Source: CAMLDH01 sp966250375 (GTDB taxonomy: Bacteria; Pseudomonadota; Gammaproteobacteria; Burkholderiales; Burkholderiaceae_D). From it: a DNA stretch of 60,815 bases. The notes under the pieces are model-generated. The model was not told the DNA's origin, did not search any database, and saw only the letters and a list, made by a program, of their open reading frames with translations. The stretch lies in NCBI GenBank assembly GCA_966250375.1, contig CBINHE010000015.1, positions 1 through 60,815 on the forward strand, written 5' to 3'. Positions 34,872-42,347 of this stretch are shown piece after piece (positions within the stretch are counted from its first letter, which is position 1; each line of letters opens with the position of its first letter). Both the position numbers and the translations under genes were made by a program.

Positions 34872-35792
34872 ATGGAATATCGTTTTGTTTTAGTGATAGG
34901 AGGGTCTGGATTCATCGGTGGCCATCTGATCGCAAAATTGTCTGAGTCCGGGCGGCGCGTGATTGTACCGACGCGCCGATACGATCATGCGAAGCATCTA
35001 GCTGTGTTGCCGGCAGTCGACAATGTGGTGGAGGCGGACATTCATGATGACGCAGCATTGAACCGCCTGATGATCGGCATTGATGCGGTCGTCAACCTGG
35101 TGGGCATATTGCATTCGAGGCGCGGCGTGCCGTATGGTCTGGATTTCGCAAAGGCGCATGTCGAGCTGCCGCGGCGCATCGTTGCTGCATGCGCGGCGAA
35201 TGGTGTGCGGCGTTATCTGCATATGAGTGCGCTGGGCGCCGATGTGAACGGGCCATCGATGTATTTGCGCTCGAAGGCGGATGGCGAAAAAGCGGCGTTT
35301 TCGAATCCGGCCGTCAAGACCACCGTGTTTCGGCCATCCGTGGTGTTTGGCGAAGACGATCGTTTTCTCAACCTGTTTGCATCGATGCAAAGGCATTTGC
35401 CAGTGATCCCGTTGGCGGGCGCCGATGCCAAATTCCAGCCGATCTATGTGCAGGATGTTGCAAAAGCGTTCGTCCATGCGCTGGACGATGACTATACGAT
35501 CGGCAAGGTTTACGAACTGGCCGGCCCGACGGTCTATACGCTGCGCGACTTGGTCAGAGTGGCGGGGGCGTATTCAGGGCATCCGCGTCCGGTGGTCGAT
35601 TTGCCGCCGGCGCTGGCGCGGATACAAGCATTCTTTCTTGAGCACATGCCCGGCGGCCCGATCATGAGCCGCGACAACCTCGATTCGATGAAAACGGATA
35701 ACGTGGCAAAAGGCAAAATTGCGCCTGAACTCGGTATCGAACCTGTCAGACTCGAATCGGTCGCATCGTATTATTTGCAACACAGCAGGTAA
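34872..35792 (+). CDS. NDUFA9-like NAD(P)-binding epimerase-family protein
   Basis: An atypical short-chain dehydrogenase of 306 residues, related to the NDUFA9/complex I accessory subunit group. It has an N-terminal Rossmann motif VIGGSGFIGGHLIAKL (GxxGxxG), then ADIHDDAALNRLM, DAVVNLVGIL and MSALGAD. The catalytic YxxxK is only partly kept (MYLRSKADGE), typical of the group. TVFRPSVVFGEDDRFLNLFA follows. In related bacteria it lies with slt, GST and cca, as here. The substrate is unknown. Confidence 0.85.
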   Translation: MEYRFVLVIGGSGFIGGHLIAKLSESGRRVIVPTRRYDHAKHLAVLPAVDNVVEADIHDDAALNRLMIGIDAVVNLVGILHSRRGVPYGLDFAKAHVELPRRIVAACAANGVRRYLHMSALGADVNGPSMYLRSKADGEKAAFSNPAVKTTVFRPSVVFGEDDRFLNLFASMQRHLPVIPLAGADAKFQPIYVQDVAKAFVHALDDDYTIGKVYELAGPTVYTLRDLVRVAGAYSGHPRPVVDLPPALARIQAFFLEHMPGGPIMSRDNLDSMKTDNVAKGKIAPELGIEPVRLESVASYYLQHSR

Positions 35793-35893
35793 GCGCATGC
35801 TACGGTTTTTTATCCATGTTATCCATACACAAGCGTTGCCGATGTGATTTGGCAAATATGCATAAAAGCACTATCCTCGGCACGGCACGCACG

Positions 35894-36000
35894 TTAATAA
35901 CTGATGTTACGCAGTCCGCCGGGCGCAACCACTACATGTAGTGGCTAACCGCCGCAAATCGCCACAACATATAGCGGCTCTGCGTAACATCACTTAATAA
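35894..36000. mobile_element. 93-bp MITE with 7-bp TTAATAA flanks
   Basis: TGATGTTACGCAG (35902-35914) and its exact complement (35980-35992) form 13-bp terminal inverted repeats. Outside them, TTAATAA occurs directly repeated at 35894-35900 and 35994-36000, as a target-site duplication would. The core holds the 16-bp palindrome CCACTACATGTAGTGG. There is no coding frame. Confidence 0.7.
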
Positions 36001-36088
36001 TATTAACTGGATAGTGCGATGGCATGCCGCTGCATCCGCACCAGCTTTTACAATAAGCAGCGTTCAATAATTACTTCTGGAATCATGT

Positions 36089-36802
36089 ATGCATACAACC
36101 GAACTCGATCCGGCACTCTCGCAAGCCTTGGCCGATGCTGAAAAAAACGGATTGACACTCATCATCGGCAACAAAAATTATTCGTCATGGTCGATGCGGC
36201 CGTGGGTTGTCATGAGAGCCTTCAATATTCCGTTTCAGGAGGTCCGAATTCTGCTGGGCCAACCAGAGACCTCAGCCATGATTGCGGAATATTCAGCGGC
36301 GGGACGGGTTCCTGTATTAATCGCCGGCGAGACCACGCTATGGGATTCGCTTGCGATTTGCGAATACCTGGCGGAACAATTCCAGGAAAAAAATCTGTGG
36401 CCGCAAGATGTCGGGGCACGTGCCCTTGCGCGCTCGATCTGCGCCGAGATGCATTCCGGATTCACCGGCTTGCGTTCGGCGATGTGGATGAATATTCGGG
36501 CGAACTTTCCTGGCAAGGGGCGAACGATGGAGGCGCAGGCCGATATCGGCCGTATTTCCGAAATTTGGGAAACCTGTTTCGCGCGCTCGGGCCCTCATCA
36601 ATTTCTGTTTGGCGATTTTTCGATTGCCGATGCGTATTTTGCACCGGTGGTGATGCGCTTCCGTACCTACACAGTATCGCTGGCGCCTGCACTGGAGGCG
36701 TACGTCGAGCGCGTAGCCGCGCATCCCGCGGTAGCGGAATGGATCAGCGATGCCATGGCCGAGGAGGCCACTTTGCCGAAATACGACGTCTATCCTGATT
36801 GA
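36089..36802 (+). CDS. Glutathione S-transferase family protein
   Basis: A 237-residue GST. The N-terminal thioredoxin-like domain starts about residue 22 with LTLIIGNKNYSSWSMRPWVV (Ser at the glutathione-activating place) and contains GRVPVLIAGETTLWDSLAICEYL (cis-Pro and the ES-like DS glutathione contact). The helical C-terminal domain has FLFGDFSIADAYFAPVVMRF. The N-terminal 20 residues are extra. It lies 22 bases before cca. Substrate unknown. Confidence 0.9.
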   Translation: MHTTELDPALSQALADAEKNGLTLIIGNKNYSSWSMRPWVVMRAFNIPFQEVRILLGQPETSAMIAEYSAAGRVPVLIAGETTLWDSLAICEYLAEQFQEKNLWPQDVGARALARSICAEMHSGFTGLRSAMWMNIRANFPGKGRTMEAQADIGRISEIWETCFARSGPHQFLFGDFSIADAYFAPVVMRFRTYTVSLAPALEAYVERVAAHPAVAEWISDAMAEEATLPKYDVYPD

Positions 36803-36824
36803 CTGAAAACAGTCTGAACCGAAC

Positions 36825-38063
36825 ATGAAGATTTACACCGTGGGCGGCGCCATACGCGATGCATTGCTCGGCTTGCCGGTGCAGGATCGCGACTATGTGG
36901 TCGTCGGCGCGACGCCGGAAGACATGATCGCGCGCGGCTTTACGCCGGTGGGCAAGGATTTTCCAGTATTTCTGCACCCGCTTACGCATGCCGAATACGC
37001 ATTGGCGCGCACCGAGCGCAAGACCGCGCCTGGCTACAAGGGCTTTGTCTTTCACACCGCGCCCGACGTGACGCTGGAAGAGGATTTGGTCCGGCGCGAC
37101 CTGACGATCAATGCGATGGCGCAGGCCGAGGACGGGGCCATTATTGATCCTTTCGGCGGTCAGCAAGACTTGCGCGCAAAACTGTTCCGTCATGTGTCTG
37201 CGGCATTTGCGGAAGATCCGGTACGGATTTTGCGCGTCGCGCGTTTTGCCGCGCGCTTCGTCGAGTTTTCAGTGGCGCCCGAAACCAATGCGTTGATGCG
37301 CCAGATGGTTGCGGCGGGCGAAGTCGATGCGCTGGTGCCGGAACGGGTCTGGCAAGAATTGGCGCGCGGCTTGATGGAAGCCAAGCCGTCGCGCATGTTC
37401 GACGTGTTGCGTGACTGCGGCGCATTGGCGCGGATACTGCCCGAACTCGACGTGCTGTGGGGCGTGCCGCAACCAGAAAAGCATCATCCTGAAATCGATA
37501 CCGGCGTGCATGTGATGATGGTGATCGACACTGCGGCACGGCAAGGCTGCAGTTTGCCGATCCGGCTGGCGGCGTTGTTGCACGACCTCGGCAAAGGCAG
37601 CACGCCGCCATCTGAATGGCCGCGCCATTACGGGCATGAAGCGCGCAGCGTCAAGCTGGTCGAAAAGGTATGCCAGCGCTTGAAAATCCCGAATGACTGT
37701 CGTGACTTGGCGCTGATGACCGCGCGTGACCACGGCATTGTGGCGCGTGCATTCGAGCTGCGCGCCGATACGATCGTGTCGCTGCTGGAGCGTTCCGATG
37801 CGTTTCGCAAGCCGCAGCGGTTCGTCGATATGCTGCGCGCATCAGAATGCGACCATCGCGGGCGCACCGGTTTTGAAAAGATCGAATTTCCGCAAGCTGC
37901 GTACCTTGAAAGCGCATTGGCAGCGGTACAGGCGGTTGATGCTGGTGCGATTGCCGTCGCCACTGCGCAACGCTATCCGGACCAGCCGCAGTGCATCCCC
38001 GAAGCGATTCGTGCGGCACGTGTGGCGGCGGTCAGCGCCGTAGTTGCCACAAGTCTCCACTAA
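36825..38063 (+). CDS. cca: Multifunctional CCA-adding enzyme (tRNA nucleotidyltransferase)
   Basis: Adds or repairs the 3' CCA of tRNA. The 412-residue protein begins MKIYTVGGAIRDALLGLPVQDRDYVVVG with the metal-binding DRDY motif. It has RRDLTINAMA, the neck EDPVRILRVARFAARF, and a C-terminal HD domain (LAALLHDLGKGSTPPSEWPRHYGHE) that gives the phosphohydrolase activities of the long form. It ends the conserved slt-GST-cca run. Confidence 0.96.
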   Translation: MKIYTVGGAIRDALLGLPVQDRDYVVVGATPEDMIARGFTPVGKDFPVFLHPLTHAEYALARTERKTAPGYKGFVFHTAPDVTLEEDLVRRDLTINAMAQAEDGAIIDPFGGQQDLRAKLFRHVSAAFAEDPVRILRVARFAARFVEFSVAPETNALMRQMVAAGEVDALVPERVWQELARGLMEAKPSRMFDVLRDCGALARILPELDVLWGVPQPEKHHPEIDTGVHVMMVIDTAARQGCSLPIRLAALLHDLGKGSTPPSEWPRHYGHEARSVKLVEKVCQRLKIPNDCRDLALMTARDHGIVARAFELRADTIVSLLERSDAFRKPQRFVDMLRASECDHRGRTGFEKIEFPQAAYLESALAAVQAVDAGAIAVATAQRYPDQPQCIPEAIRAARVAAVSAVVATSLH

Positions 38064-38332
38064 CATTGACAGATGTCCCCGTCGGCACGTGTTGTAAAAA
38101 AATCCCCATAGTCCATACTCGATTCCAAGGCGTTTTCGCAGCAGTACGAGGCACATCCGCCCGGTATCGCAAAATCCTGCGAAAAAATTAATATTGGCCG
38201 CCGGAAATTTAGAAATTTACGTTACCATTGCTTTTTAGTAATAGCCGGTTTTTTGCAAGAAAATGTACGAATCCCAAATATTCGGCAGCGGATGGCAACG
38301 CGCTATTCGAATACAACCCAGAGAAATTTGAC

Positions 38333-40180
38333 ATGAGCCCCAAAATATCGCTCGTGCCTAACAAGTTGGTCGTGCCTAACAAGTTGGAATGGACGGAAAA
38401 AACTCCCGCAATCATCCACGAACATATCGCCAAAATAGACATAGCCGACCTGCTGGTCGCCTATCTTGAACAGATGGGTGTCGAGTACGTGTTCGGTGTC
38501 CCTGGCGGCGCGATCGAACCGTTGTACAACGCGTTGGCCAGAAGCGCTCGCCGTGGCGGCGTGCGTCACATTCTGGCACGGCATGAAGCCGGCGCCGCAT
38601 TCATGGCCGACGGCTATGCACGTGAAACCGGCAAGATCGGCGTGTGCTGTTCCACCTCCGGCCCCGGCGCCACCAACCTGATCACAGGCGTTGCCTGCGC
38701 CTACGACAACGGCATTCCGATGCTGGTCATCACAGGACAACCGGCGTTACCCGCATTCGGCAAGCACCCGCTGCAGGAATCCGCCTGCACCGGCATCAAT
38801 GTCCTCGGCATGTTCCGCCATTGCTCTCGCTACAATTCCCTGGTATCGCACCCGCAACAGCTGGAGCCGAAACTGGTTGCTGCATTGCAGCATGCGACGC
38901 GGACGACGCGCGGCCCCGTGCACCTAACGATCCCGGTCGATGTGTTTCGCAGTCCGAGTGCTAAACCTGCGCCGTCCTATGACTTGCGGACCTTGCTCGC
39001 GCCTTCATCGCTGGTGGACGATGATGCGGTGCAATCCTTACGAAAAATGCTGTCAGAAGCGCGCAATGTGGTGTTGTTGATCGGCGGCTGGTGCGGCGAA
39101 GCAATCGACGCGATTTTGCAGTTTGCGGCGATGAAAGGCGCAACGTTTGTCACTACGCCAGATGGCAAAGGTTTGGTCAATTCCCATCATCCGCTGTTTC
39201 GCGGTGTATTCGGTTTCGGTGGCCATCAGTCGGCCGAGGACGCGTTGCGTGATAAGTCGGTGGATTTGATTCTCGCCGTCGGTGCCAGCATGGGTGAGTG
39301 GAATAGCGGCGGCTGGAGCGACAGTCTGCTCAATAAACGGCTGGTGCATATCGATGAATCGGAAGAGCATCTGTCGCGCACGCCGATGGCCCGCTATCAT
39401 ATACGCGGACGCATCCTCGCGATCTTTAACCGGCTGGTTGAGCATATGCACGCCGCCCAGCGCGACGGCAATTTCGAATACGAGCGGCGGCGCGTTGCGC
39501 GTAGCCAGGCCACGGCCCCGTGGGAACCGGAGAAGATGCTGGCTGCGCCCGACAGGCATGCCAGCGACGCTATCCCGATCACGCCGCAACGCCTGATGCG
39601 CGAGTTGAGCACCTTGTTCCCAATTACGACGCGATTCCTTGCCGATACCGGCAACAGCGTGTCCTGGGCGACCCATTATCTGAATCCGATTGATCGCCGC
39701 ATCGGCGGAAGCCGGCTGGGCGGCGGCTGGTTGCGCGTGACGATGAATTTCGCGCCGATGGGGTGGGCTATCGGTGGCGCGATCGGCACCGCCGCCGCCA
39801 ATCGAGATGTGCCGGTGGTATGCATCACTGGCGACGGCAGCATGCTGATGAATGGCCAGGAAATTTCGGTCGCCGTTGCCGAGCACATGACGGTTATCTT
39901 TGTCGTGTTGAATGATCGGGCGTTGGGCATGGTCAAGCATGGCCAGCGGCTGGCGAAGGCCGAGCAGATTGGCTGCGACCTGCCGCCGACCGATTTTGCG
40001 ATGCTGGCGCGGGCGATGGGTGCGGTGGGACATACCATTCGGGGACCGGAGGATTTAGCGGCGCTGGACATTGGCATGATTTGCGCGCGCAAAGGGCCGA
40101 CGCTGCTGGATGTGCTGATCGATCCGGACGAGGTGCCGCCGATGAATGTGCGGATGCGCGTACTGGCCAATACATTATGA
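38333..40180 (+). CDS. Acetolactate-synthase-like ThDP-dependent enzyme
   Basis: A 615-residue thiamine-diphosphate enzyme of the acetolactate synthase/benzoylformate decarboxylase superfamily. The N-terminal PYR domain has EYVFGVPGGAIEPLYNAL and the catalytic Glu in RHEAGAAFMADGYAR. A central Rossmann domain follows. The C-terminal PP domain has the metal/ThDP motif GDGSMLMNGQEIS...VVLND. No regulatory subunit gene is adjacent, so it is probably not the biosynthetic IlvB. It starts at the ATG at 38333; an 18-bp tandem duplication gives VPNKLVVPNKLE near residue 8. It heads an operon with an SDR remnant and two citrate-synthase-like genes. The product is unknown. Confidence 0.82.
   Translation: MSPKISLVPNKLVVPNKLEWTEKTPAIIHEHIAKIDIADLLVAYLEQMGVEYVFGVPGGAIEPLYNALARSARRGGVRHILARHEAGAAFMADGYARETGKIGVCCSTSGPGATNLITGVACAYDNGIPMLVITGQPALPAFGKHPLQESACTGINVLGMFRHCSRYNSLVSHPQQLEPKLVAALQHATRTTRGPVHLTIPVDVFRSPSAKPAPSYDLRTLLAPSSLVDDDAVQSLRKMLSEARNVVLLIGGWCGEAIDAILQFAAMKGATFVTTPDGKGLVNSHHPLFRGVFGFGGHQSAEDALRDKSVDLILAVGASMGEWNSGGWSDSLLNKRLVHIDESEEHLSRTPMARYHIRGRILAIFNRLVEHMHAAQRDGNFEYERRRVARSQATAPWEPEKMLAAPDRHASDAIPITPQRLMRELSTLFPITTRFLADTGNSVSWATHYLNPIDRRIGGSRLGGGWLRVTMNFAPMGWAIGGAIGTAAANRDVPVVCITGDGSMLMNGQEISVAVAEHMTVIFVVLNDRALGMVKHGQRLAKAEQIGCDLPPTDFAMLARAMGAVGHTIRGPEDLAALDIGMICARKGPTLLDVLIDPDEVPPMNVRMRVLANTL
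38352..38387 (+). repeat. Two 18-bp tandem repeats at the start of the ThDP enzyme gene
   Basis: TCGTGCCTAACAAGTTGG occurs twice without a gap, 19 bases after the ATG of the ThDP-enzyme gene. It duplicates VPNKL(V/E) in the N-terminal tail, outside the fold. It looks recent because the copies are identical. Confidence 0.9.
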
Positions 40181-40196
40181 CTTTTGAGGATGGACG

Positions 40197-40488
40197 ATGG
40201 ATAGATTGAAGGGTAAAGCCATACTTATTACCGGCGGATCGAGTGGAATCTGTCTGGCAACCGCGAAGTTGTTTCGCGGTGAAGGCGCCCGGCTGGCGAT
40301 TAGGGGGCGCGACCTGGCAAGCTTGGCGCGGGATCAGGAAGAATTGGGCGACGAAACCCTGGTTATTCATAGTGATGCAAGTAATCTCGATGAAATCGAT
40401 TCATTGATGGCGCAAGTGAAAAGTCGTTTCAACCGACGAGATTGCAAAGGTTGCATTGTTTCTCGCGTCTGACGATGCAACTTACTGA
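40197..40488 (+). pseudogene. Short-chain dehydrogenase remnant with internal deletion
   Basis: Codons 1-78 match the start of a classical SDR: MDRLKGKAILITGGSSGICL (cofactor motif TGGSSGI with Cys for the last Gly) and HSDASNLDEIDSLMAQVKSR. The frame then shifts by +1. From 40429 the other frame reads STDEIAKVALFLASDDATY, the conserved SDR C-terminal region, and stops at 40486-40488. The middle of the gene (normally about 130 residues, with the Ser-Tyr-Lys catalytic set) is missing. As it stands the intact frame would make a 91-residue product ending at 40472. It lies 16 bases after the ThDP-enzyme gene. Confidence 0.8.
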
Positions 40489-40531
40489 GTTTTTAGGAGG
40501 TAAATGACAGAGTCGCGTATTGAAGCATTCG

Positions 40532-40551
40532 ACCCCCACCCTAATGGGGGT
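40532..40551. other. Short G/C hairpin before the citrate-synthase-like genes
   Basis: ACCCCCA and TGGGGGT pair around a six-base loop. There is no T-run, so termination is doubtful. The rest of the 40489-40662 gap is featureless apart from a GAGGGG ribosome-binding site for the next gene. Confidence 0.4.
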
Positions 40552-40662
40552 AGTGCGTGTCAATCACCTTCTAAATTCTCAATAGGTAGTCGGCGAGGAG
40601 ACTGTCGTCGATGACGGCATGATTTTGCTATAGCAGTGATGTGATGTAGTGAGGGGATAAAT

Positions 40663-41463
40663 ATGAGTGACCAGGAAACCACCAACGCCATTCACAGCCG
40701 CATCTGGCGTGAAGAGCCGGAGCCGGACAATCCGTTTGCTGCCAAAGTGGCATATTGCCGCGGCTATGACGTGTTTGGCGAGATGCTCGGGCAGGCGCGC
40801 TGGGTTGATATGCTTTACCTGCTTTTTCACGATGAGGCGCCAAGCACTTGGCAAGCAGACTTGCTGGAGACGTTGGCCGTAGCTTTAGCCAATCCCGGTC
40901 CGCGCGATCCTTCCGTGCATGCAGCCATGTGCGGCGGTGTGTGCGGATCGACAGCGGCTTCCAGCCTGATGGCGGCGTTGGCGGTCGGGGCAGGCCAGCT
41001 GTCCGGCGGACGCGAAGTATTTTTGGCGATGGGCGGCTGGATCGCTTGCGGTATCGATCTTGACTCGTGGCGCACGTGGTTTGCGAAACCGCATACATTT
41101 CCCGGTGACGTTTGGCCGAAACCGGACCATCCGCCCGGCTTTGATCCGCATGGTATCAGCACAGCGACGCCGGTGAGGCAGACACTGTCCTGCCTGGCTC
41201 GTCTCAGTTCGGGAACGCATCTCGCATGGTTGGAGAAAAACCTGTCGACTCTGGAGGCGGTGGCGGGGTATCCGCTCGCGTTGTCGGGTGTCGCTGCGGC
41301 GACATTGATTGACCTTGCCTTTACCCCTGAGCAGGGAGAAATGCTGCATCTTTTGCTGCGTTTGCCCGGCGCAGCGGCCCACGCATTGGAGCAGCAGCCT
41401 TTGGGCTACAAGAAATTCCCTTTTGGTACAGTGGAGCTCGAACCGGATAAGGAGCAAGCATGA
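40663..41463 (+). CDS. Citrate-synthase-fold protein A, catalytic residues apparently lost
   Basis: A 266-residue protein of the short citryl-CoA lyase/citrate synthase type. Fold markers are CRGYDVFGEMLGQARWVDML (early helices, usually RGYD..DLIG), STAASSLMAALAVGAG and PGAAAHALEQ. Where active enzymes have HHGG this one has LSGG. Where they have GFGH it has GFDPHG. Where they have the NVD aspartate it has ALSG. All three catalytic positions therefore look replaced, judged by eye. It overlaps the next gene by ATGA, so the two are made together and may form a heteromer. A ThDP enzyme and an SDR remnant lie upstream. The reaction is unknown. Confidence 0.75.
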   Translation: MSDQETTNAIHSRIWREEPEPDNPFAAKVAYCRGYDVFGEMLGQARWVDMLYLLFHDEAPSTWQADLLETLAVALANPGPRDPSVHAAMCGGVCGSTAASSLMAALAVGAGQLSGGREVFLAMGGWIACGIDLDSWRTWFAKPHTFPGDVWPKPDHPPGFDPHGISTATPVRQTLSCLARLSSGTHLAWLEKNLSTLEAVAGYPLALSGVAAATLIDLAFTPEQGEMLHLLLRLPGAAAHALEQQPLGYKKFPFGTVELEPDKEQA

Positions 41464-42314
41464 CGGAAACGGCAAATGGACCGAAGCTGTTGCAGGAACA
41501 CGTCGGTGTCTTGAAGAGTCGCATGGGAACTTTTTATCCTGGCAGTCATGTAATTTTTCGCGGTCACGATTTGCATGCCGACCTGAAGGACATGGATTGG
41601 ATTGAGCTTTACATGTTTGGCATTACCGGACGCCGGTTCTCGCCACAGCAATTGCGTCTGATGCATGCGATCTGGACCTACACCAGCTATCCCGATGTCC
41701 GCCTATGGAACAATCGCGTGGCCGCGTTGGCGGGCAGTGCGCGCAGCACCGGCACTCTCGGGGTCGCGGCTGCACTGGCAGTATCGGAGGCTTCGCTCTA
41801 TGGGCGCGGCATCGATATGCGGGCCATTACTTTCCTGATAGATACCCGCAAACGCCTGGATGAAGGCGGCACGCTCGATGAATGCGTTCGCACTGAATTG
41901 AAAGAGAATCGAAGCATCGCAGGCTACGGTCGGCCGCTTATCAACGGGGACGAACGTAATCAACACATATTTGCCTTAGCTAAACATCTGGGCTTGGATC
42001 AGGGGCCGTACCTGCGCCTCGCTTTTGAAATTGAAGAGTTCTTGTTCGCCGGCCGTTGGCGCATGAAAATGAATTACGGTGGTGTGGTGGCAGCCTTGGG
42101 TGCTGATTTAGGATTGTCGCCTCGTGAATACTATCAATTCTCATTCCCGGCGTTCCTCGCCGGCATGCAACCTTGTTGGACAGAAGCAACGGAAAAGCCC
42201 GAAGGCGTGCTGTATTCGACACGATGTGCTGATATTCTTTACGCCGGGCCGCAAAGGCGAACTTGGCGTACGGCAGGCAGCACTTTGCCCGCATCGAATT
42301 TGGTTGGCGAATAA
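41460..42314 (+). CDS. Citrate-synthase-fold protein B, catalytic residues apparently altered
   Basis: A 284-residue partner of protein A, also of citrate-synthase fold. Markers are HDLHADLKDMDWIELYMFGITGRRFSP, WNNRVAALAGSARSTGTLGVAAALAVSEAS and the C-terminal PAFLAGMQPCW. In place of the HGG histidine region it has LYGRGI. The GYGH motif reads GYGRPL (His to Arg). The NVD/F segment reads MNYGG (Asp replaced). It may be a structural or regulatory partner of A, or have a different chemistry. Its start is set by the ATGA overlap. A TonB-dependent receptor gene follows 33 bases on. Confidence 0.75.
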   Translation: MTETANGPKLLQEHVGVLKSRMGTFYPGSHVIFRGHDLHADLKDMDWIELYMFGITGRRFSPQQLRLMHAIWTYTSYPDVRLWNNRVAALAGSARSTGTLGVAAALAVSEASLYGRGIDMRAITFLIDTRKRLDEGGTLDECVRTELKENRSIAGYGRPLINGDERNQHIFALAKHLGLDQGPYLRLAFEIEEFLFAGRWRMKMNYGGVVAALGADLGLSPREYYQFSFPAFLAGMQPCWTEATEKPEGVLYSTRCADILYAGPQRRTWRTAGSTLPASNLVGE

Positions 42315-42323
42315 TCGAATAAC

Positions 42324-42341
42324 AAAAAAAAGAGGGGGGGG
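42324..42341 (+). promoter_or_regulatory. A8 and G8 tracts forming the receptor ribosome-binding site
   Basis: A run of eight A (42324-42331), then GA, then eight G (42334-42341) ends six bases before the ATG of the TonB-dependent receptor. The G tract is the only Shine-Dalgarno-like sequence, so a length change by slippage would alter the spacing and hence translation. Confidence 0.6.
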
Positions 42342-42347
42342 ACAGTA

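Noticed and set aside
39053..40033. 326-codon open frame on the minus strand
   Set aside because: Antisense to the ThDP enzyme, shadow composition.
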